A stretch of 64,000 nt of DNA, from assembly GCA_963930655.1 (NCBI GenBank), contig OZ005601.1, forward strand, positions 26,784,921-26,848,920, read 5' to 3'. The position numbers were made by a program, and so were the translations under genes. Shown in pieces: positions 57,941 through 64,000 of this stretch; within the stretch, counting starts at the first letter, position 1; the number at the start of each line of letters is the position of its first letter. The notes under the pieces are model-generated. The model searched no databases. It saw only the letters and a list, made by a program, of their open reading frames with translations, and was not told the origin of the DNA. The DNA comes from Myrica gale. Its lineage: Eukaryota; Streptophyta; Magnoliopsida; Fagales; Myricaceae.

Positions 57941-60463
57941 TTAAGTCTTTTACTTCTTTTTCTGGCTCTCAGCCTTGCTGTATTGGAGGGAATTGCCATT
58001 AGCTTTGACCCAGATTACAAAGTTTTAGGCAGTACGTACCCTTGGATTGCTAGAAAAAGTACTAACAGATAGCTCCCTACAGCTAAAGTCTTCCTTGCAA
58101 ACTCTTCTTTATAAGGTAACAATGACCTTATTGTGTCATCTGATGTATTTGTTTCATTATTTTTCTTATCATTTTTATTCTATGGATACTCTATTGCATG
58201 TGCACTTGATTCCAGGAGAAAGAGACATAGCACATACTTTGTCACTCATTATCCTGATTCCGAAATTGGTTCTTCTCAGGATGGTGTTTTCAGAATTGAT
58301 CGTCTAGAGTCTCTGCTAAGTGAGGTTAGGTTGTCTGTCATTTGTGTCTTTTTTTTATGAATCTCTTTCTCGAATGAAATTGCATTCATGTCATGTTATC
58401 TTATGACTCAGAAATATGACCCTTTGCGGAAGTTCTATTGCAAATGGTCAGCCAAAAAAACTTGGGGCATTCTACTTAATTTCGCAGCCTCTGTAGTAAT
58501 GCCTACCCAGTGGTTGATAAAAAAATGAATGGTTCAGTGAGACACTAGAAAATGAGTAAATACAAATAAAATATTTTTTTCTGCTGAAGAGCAGTAAAAG
58601 AATCAATTCTGAACCAGTTTTCATAGTTGGAACTGGCATCCTTGTTAGTGAGTCATTGGATATAGACAGATTATATAGATTTTTGTTTCCATTACACGAA
58701 AATGTTGCACCTTTTGGTTATTAACACCCTTCATCTAATGGTTCATTAAAGTGCTGCCCCACCCAAATGGAGTCCTAGGAGGGTGGCTTGAATGTGGTCC
58801 TCCCTTCACTATTTTTTCATGAAAGACTGGCCTCGGGACTTGAACTCTGTACTTGTGCTAATTCTTGGTTTGTGAAACCTGAAGTGGCACTGTAAGGGCA
58901 AAAGTTTTAAAATATTTTTGTTTCTTTTCCAACAGTAATAGCTAAGTCTCATTGCCTTAGTTTACTCAGAGCTCAAATAACTCTTATGGCAGTCCCTCCG
59001 CGCCAAAACGTGAAGGCTTTGGTCAGAAAACAAGAAAAGGAAACTGATTCCAGGGTGGTTGTTTCTTTAAATGAGAAGGTATACTCCTGAAATTCCTCTT
59101 CAATCACACCTGAATCCTGTGACTACTGCAGATGTTTTTGTAATTCTTTTTTTTTTCTTTTTTTGCCATCCATGGTTCACATTTCTCAGGGAGCCTTTTT
59201 GAGGGATATACTACTTCAAGAAGTTGCTAAGGTAGAATCTTTGGACTCGTACATATTGTGTCTATCTTTACTTCTAATTGTAGCAACTACTGTAGTGTTC
59301 AGGTATTTGACGTTAGTCAATAAACATACATTAATGTGCCTTCAATACTTCCATTTGTTGATAGCACTATTATTTTCCTGTGTTTTGGGGGGTAAAAAAG
59401 ATAAGTCATCAGTATTTCCTTTGTGCATTCAGAAGATAGACTTGCACAAAATTATGTGTCATGTTCTCTCTAGATTTTGGGGGATCGCCTTGCCTTTTCT
59501 TGTGTCCTTGCCGGTATAGGAAACTACAGTCAGGATGTAACAGTTGGTCATCTTCAGTTGCCCACCATAGGAAACATGTTCTCTTGACTATTTGGTTTCT
59601 GTGTCCCTATAAGAATGCCTTCCTTGTCCATTACCACGTGTTCAGGATGAAACAGTTGGATGACTGCAGTTGCCCCTGCTAGGAAATATGTTTCTGGACG
59701 ATCTCACACATCTGTTTGTTAGCCATTGAAAAAAGATACATATGGTTGCTGGTTTGTTATAATCGTTGAGCACATTGGTACATATCACTTGTTGAATGGT
59801 CACTTTGCATGTATCTATCATGAACTGATTTAATCATCTGTTACGTATATACTAAGTCCAATCACGCTGGGAATTACATACAGGGTTTGGATGCACTTGG
59901 ACTAGCAACTCTGGATTCTATAACTTCTAGAGCTACTGCATGTCTACCCTATTTTTTTTCTTCTCATACACTTCAATGACTGAAGAAGACATGGAAAACT
60001 TGAGAACGCTGAATCGCCTTATGCTGTTGCTTTCAGGGTATCAGCAGACTGAAAATTCCACCATGGTAAGAGCTTTTGTTTCTACACTACAACAACTTTT
60101 AATATCAGAATTAAAAGAGGAGGGGGGGGGGAGCGCAAAGCAATGGCGAATTAATATAAGCACTGAGAAGAAGGGAGAGAGTTCAATGTGCACTCACATT
60201 TGATACTGTACATGTGCATTAAGCTTGCTATTGACTGACCACATTTGAGATACTGCTGCAATGCAACGTACTCTATTGCATGTACCAAGAAATCAACCAA
60301 TTCAGGAATTTGATTAATTGATTGAAATTTGTAATCTAGCTAAAGGTCCTTGTGTCGCAATTAACGCATTAATTCCTACTCTGTAGGGAGTTGCAGTTGT
60401 CAGATCAAGCGAGAATCAAGAACTGTACCCGACAGTCATGCACATGTTTGAGACAAACTTAAC

Positions 60464-62236
60464 GGGAACGGATTCCCTCCGAAGTCGGTTCCCTCCGAAG
60501 TTACCGAATGAACGGCTTGATAATTCAAGTTGCAGATCCAACGGTTGAAAACACTCCACCTCATTTAATGAATTTTTTAAGGCTTCTGGCTTGGATCCAT
60601 GGCTACAATCTCTCTACTTTCGGCTTGGCTCCTTGGCTTCAATCTCTCTACTTTTCCTTTCTTTCTCGTTTGCAGTATCGGAAGACCCCATTTATTCCGG
60701 ATACTAAAAACCTCGCCGCTCATTCTCCGACTTCTCTCTTTACTCCGGATGCTAAAAATCTCCTCAACATCTAAAGTCCACCTTGGTTTTGTCTCGGAAG
60801 GAAAATCTGGAAAACCCGATTGGCGACTGTTTGTGTAGCCATGTTTTGAACTTGGGGACTTGCTTTCTAACATGGGGAAAAGCTCTCTTTGGTTAAAGCT
60901 TGAAGGCCCTGGCATCAGTTCGCCAGAAAATTGTACTAGTAGATCTCTGCACCAGTCGCAATTTTTTTCCTCCACACACTTTGATTTTTTTTTCCCCTTG
61001 TGTTCTGAGGACTTGTGGAGGCATTCTGGACTTAGTTAGGGAGAGGGAGATTCATATGCGTGATTTGAGGCTTGTGTTTTAGTATGATGTTGTAGTTAAT
61101 GCTTTGATCACGATGTATGCAAAATGTGGTGATATTGCCAATGCGCAGTTGGTGTTTGATGGAATGCTGACGAGAGATAGGATTTATTATAATTTCTAAT
61201 TTCTTTATTCAGTAACATGACCTTGCACGTGTACAGATGGATATTACCTTTTTCAGGGCCTTCTGATTCATGAAGCCGATATGTTCTTTTGGTTTTGTTC
61301 CTTCAATTTTTTTTTTGTCGTGATTGATAGATAGATCATGTATGAAATTATGGGAAAAATCACGTGCATGTATCAAATTAATGTGACTCTTTTGTGCGCG
61401 TTGTCCATGGTCTTCGTACCCAACAAGTAACGACATATTCTTTTTTGTCTTGACGAGACCACTGGGGGTGGTGATTGCAGGACGTGGTTACAAGTAGACG
61501 CACTGCGTGTCCCCTGTGTACTGCTTCCAATTTTTAAGCTCATTGCCAGCCAAATCCCTTGAAGGCTACAGCTACTATCTTATGTATATGTAGTTCTTCT
61601 CACTAGAAAATGAGAAAAAGGGAAAATACGAATAAAGATAGAGGAACTCATATATTCAACTTATGATAAAGAAATTGAAGCAAACCTCAGCTCCGGTTAT
61701 AATAATCAAATTATTAGAAAAGAACAACCAGAAGATAAATTGATTAACTTTCCATAGTTTAGCCCCCAAGAAGTGAGAATCTCTATTTTCCAGTATTTAG
61801 CAAACCATCACTAAATCTATCCGGCTCTATCGTCTTAGTTGAGCTAAGTGGATTCGAAATTTTAACAAGCAACATAACTAGGAACAGAACCCAGGGCCTT
61901 GTACACTCTCCTGCTTCGAATTCCTTGGCAACCGTAGAAAGGAAAACCTCAACGATTACCAAAACCCACCACAACCCAGAATAGGAAAGAAAACAAAGAA
62001 AAGAAAAAATATATATATATAACAACAATCATATAACTGCTAGCGTTAATAATATCATACCTTGGACGATTTGCTACCGCCCTTCGACAACCTTAAACCC
62101 TGAGAAGACGGTGTGGGTGTGCTCGGCAGATTTGAAATGCAGTTTTTTTTTGGTAAAATTTGAAATGCAGTTGAGAGAAGGGAAAAGAGTTAAAATTTGG
62201 GGAGTGAGGTTGGAGAGGAAGGAGCTGGCCGCGCAG

Positions 62237-62278
<42 letters not shown>

Positions 62279-62459
62279 TCAAAGTCTTGAACGAAAAGTA
62301 GAGAGATTGAAGCCATGGAGCCAAGCCGAAAGTATAGAGATGGTAGCCATGGAGCCAAGCCGGAAGCCTCAAAAAATTCATGGAGTATTTTCAACCGTTG
62401 AATCTGCAACTTTGAATTATCAGCCGTTCATTCGGTAACTTCAGAGGGAATCCATTCCC
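60464..62459 (+). mobile_element. Pack-MULE-type element (Mutator-like, 2.0 kb)
   Basis: A perfect 9-bp duplication AAACTTAAC flanks it (60455-60463 and 62460-62468), the Mutator hallmark. Terminal inverted repeats exceed 100 bp: both ends read GGGAAYGGATTCCCTC, then GAAGTTACCGAATGAACGGCT, then an AACGGTTGAAAA block on their respective strands. A long A run (about 62236-62274) lies in the right arm. No transposase was found; the interior carries a fragment of a PPR gene. It is inserted in the kinase pseudogene. Confidence 0.88.
60836..61200 (+). pseudogene. Captured pentatricopeptide-repeat (PPR) gene fragment
   Basis: Frames in this stretch encode FSPCVLRTCGGILDLV and, after a stop near 61081, VVNALITMYAKCGDIANAQL followed by VFDGML. 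These are classic PLS-class PPR motifs and resemble the N-terminal part of the chloroplast editing factor VAC1/ECB2, from memory. The reading frame is broken by stops and the fragment ends at about 61200, so it encodes no working PPR protein. It lies wholly between the MULE ends. Confidence 0.75.
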
Positions 62460-62628
62460 AAACTTAACAGGCCGTTGCCATTATTTACTTTCTGTTCGTG
62501 GCAACTCCGTCTTTGTTGATCACTTGTATTTGCAGCTCCCACCTGAATCCCAACAGCAGTTACTTAGTCTACCAGCTGATCTGGCCGGACGATTGACTTC
62601 CCGTGTTGCTGCAAGGACACTCCGGTGA

Positions 62629-63706
62629 ATGTTTTTATGACACAGAGTCACGTTTTGGGTATAAATAAGACGTATCAGTCGTTTGTAAACATCAAAAGAT
62701 TTCTACAGTAAGGCCTCACTAAGGTTTCTTATTTTGCATGGTTACTACCGATTAAATAATTTTGGCTAGTGCTGATTAAATCTTTTGGGATACACACTTT
62801 TCAGCAAGAGTATTTTATACATTATCATCTCCAACTATCAATTTTAGATATTTTACACCCTCGGTTAAGATTTACTGTCAAATTAGATAAAAATTGACAA
62901 TAATGCCCTTTTATCTACCTTGCATGTTTTCATATCCGAAGGTATTGTTGTCAATTTATCAAGTCAGTGGGGGGTATTATTGTCATGTCCGACATAAAAA
63001 AAAAAACTCAATTTCCAATCTATCATGTCTAACATTGATAGTTAGAGTGTGATGCATCAAAGCTATTAATTTAGGATGTGATATGTTAAAACTCGTATAG
63101 TTGATGGATGAAAATTAAAAAGTATATTTATACTTAGATTTTGTTATAGTTCTGAACTTTCATAGTAATTGCAAAGGCTTGTGAGAGCTTTATCTTTTTT
63201 CCTCGTGCTCGCAAGATGTCGGGAGAAGCAAATACTGCCATTTACAACTTTAGCACACAAGACTACGATCGTTTTTTTGATAACCTGAATAACGAAACCA
63301 GGAAGGCAAGTTCTCAATAAGGGTGAGCAAATATTCCAGCCATAATCGGAATGTTTTTTTGGCATTTGAGAATTTTGTTTTTCAATATTCATAATTTTAT
63401 AATGTTGTAATTTTATTTTAGATTTTGAAATTTGAATGAATGTTTATAGTAGATTTTAAATGAAAGTAATTTTATTTTAGAATGTTGTAATAATAGAGGC
63501 AAGCGGAATAACGTCCCTTGAAGTGCGCTCCATGTACTACTTGGGGTCAAGATTTGATTAACTGAAATTAGGCAGTCCATGTGATATAAGGGTAGTTTTA
63601 GAAATTAGGCAGATTAGATTTTGGGAGAAAGAAATGAAAAAATAAATTTTGATGAGTATATGAAAAATAAATAAACAAATTTTCAATATTTATTGTAATA
63701 AAAAAA
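62629..63706. other. Downstream flank with a foldback MITE
   Basis: About 62800-63135 is a diverged copy of the foldback MITE at 36708-37050 (shared CAATTTTAGATATTTTACACCC and its complement-type right arm). The rest shows nothing recognised; the open frame at 63144-63392 has no domain. Confidence 0.5.
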
Positions 63707-63934
63707 GATAGATGCAAAATCAGTCCATGTGATATAAGTCAAAATTGAATTAGTCCTTGTGATGGCAAAAGCATAAAATTAGTCAATGTGATTTCACATT
63801 CGTTTATAGTTGGTCCTCCCATCAGAGACTGCTTTTATTACTTTCTAAAATTAGAGACTAATTTTATGTTTTTCTTATCACGAGGATTAATTTGATTTTG
63901 ACTTATATTACATGGACTAATTTTACATTTATCC
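63707..63934. mobile_element. Foldback MITE (228 bp)
   Basis: Left arm GATGCAAAATCAGTCCATG...TTAGTCCTTGTGAT is mirrored by ATCACGAGGATTAA...CATGGACTAATTTTACAT on the right, forming an almost complete hairpin. Part of the left arm (AGGCAGTCCATGTGATATAAG) also occurs alone at about 63571-63591. Non-coding. Confidence 0.7.
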
Positions 63935-64000
63935 CTAAAAAAGAAGATGAATTTGAAATGAAGAGATTATTTTAAAATTATTTTATTTTTTACTTTATCA

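Larger units (their letters stand above)
56707..62628 (+). pseudogene. ABC1K3: ABC1K3-like atypical kinase pseudogene (3' half)
   Basis: Remnant of a chloroplast ABC1/UbiB-family kinase (At1g79600 type), linked in plants to plastoglobule prenylquinone metabolism. Recognisable exons: 56707-56821 (DFGMMGEFKQELRDGF), 56907-56956, 57088-57166 (NISFGDLLGDLGTTM), 57358-57408, 57973-58115 (LAVLEGIAISFDP), 58280-58324 (GVFRIDRLESLLSE), 58993-59078, 59190-59231, from 59884 (GLDALGLATLDSITS), about 59975-60066 (TEEDMENLRTL), from 60387, and 62536-62628 (LPPESQQQLLSLPADL). Splice sites and phases largely survive. Everything before the DFG motif is missing within the window, so the ATP-binding part is lost. 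An extra A near 58047, a missing base near 59018 and a T-run shift near 59950 break the frame, and a MULE (60464-62459) interrupts the 3' part. Confidence 0.85.

Overview
The window is nuclear DNA from a flowering plant, almost certainly a eudicot. It has spliced genes with GT-AG introns, plant-specific families (laccase, CYP78A P450, At4g09670-type oxidoreductase, ABC1K kinase) and a heavy load of plant transposons: Copia, Gypsy, L1-type LINE, hAT, MULE, Tourist-like and other MITEs, and SINE-like pieces. The species cannot be fixed from the sequence; a woody rosid would fit. AT-rich intergenic DNA dominates.

Layout. 1-4.9 kb: AT-rich flank with a Gypsy solo LTR (minus strand) and a Copia-type LTR remnant. 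5.0-9.0 kb: a complete six-exon laccase gene (plus), 567 aa. 9-14 kb: intergenic, with a SINE-like fragment next to a 1.6-kb hAT element that has a perfect 8-bp target duplication. 14.0-15.8 kb: a complete two-exon CYP78A7-like P450 gene (minus), 542 aa. 16-26.5 kb: intergenic DNA with a 305-bp tandem duplication, LTR remnants, a solo LTR carrying a MITE, small hAT elements and nested MITEs. 26.5-38.2 kb: one two-exon GFO/IDH/MocA oxidoreductase gene (minus), whose 10.6-kb intron holds a 7.2-kb antisense LINE (itself carrying a Gypsy solo LTR) and several MITEs. 38.4-43.1 kb: nested DNA transposons, including a hAT element that appears to have captured exon 1 of an AP-4 beta-adaptin gene. 44.5-54.7 kb: a young Sirevirus-like Copia element with near-identical LTRs, a broken gag-pol and an open env-like ORF; it landed exactly in the 5' target duplication of an older truncated LINE. 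56.7-62.6 kb: a 5'-truncated, frameshifted ABC1K3-like pseudogene, interrupted by a 2-kb Pack-MULE carrying a pentatricopeptide-repeat gene fragment.

Three genes look functional: laccase (apoplastic phenol oxidation), CYP78A (growth-regulating monooxygenase) and the oxidoreductase. They do not form a pathway. I found no tRNA or rRNA gene, CRISPR or operon structure. The most unusual signal is a set of three related hAT elements. Each has a perfect subterminal hairpin at one end, and the stem sequences differ completely between copies while pairing is kept.
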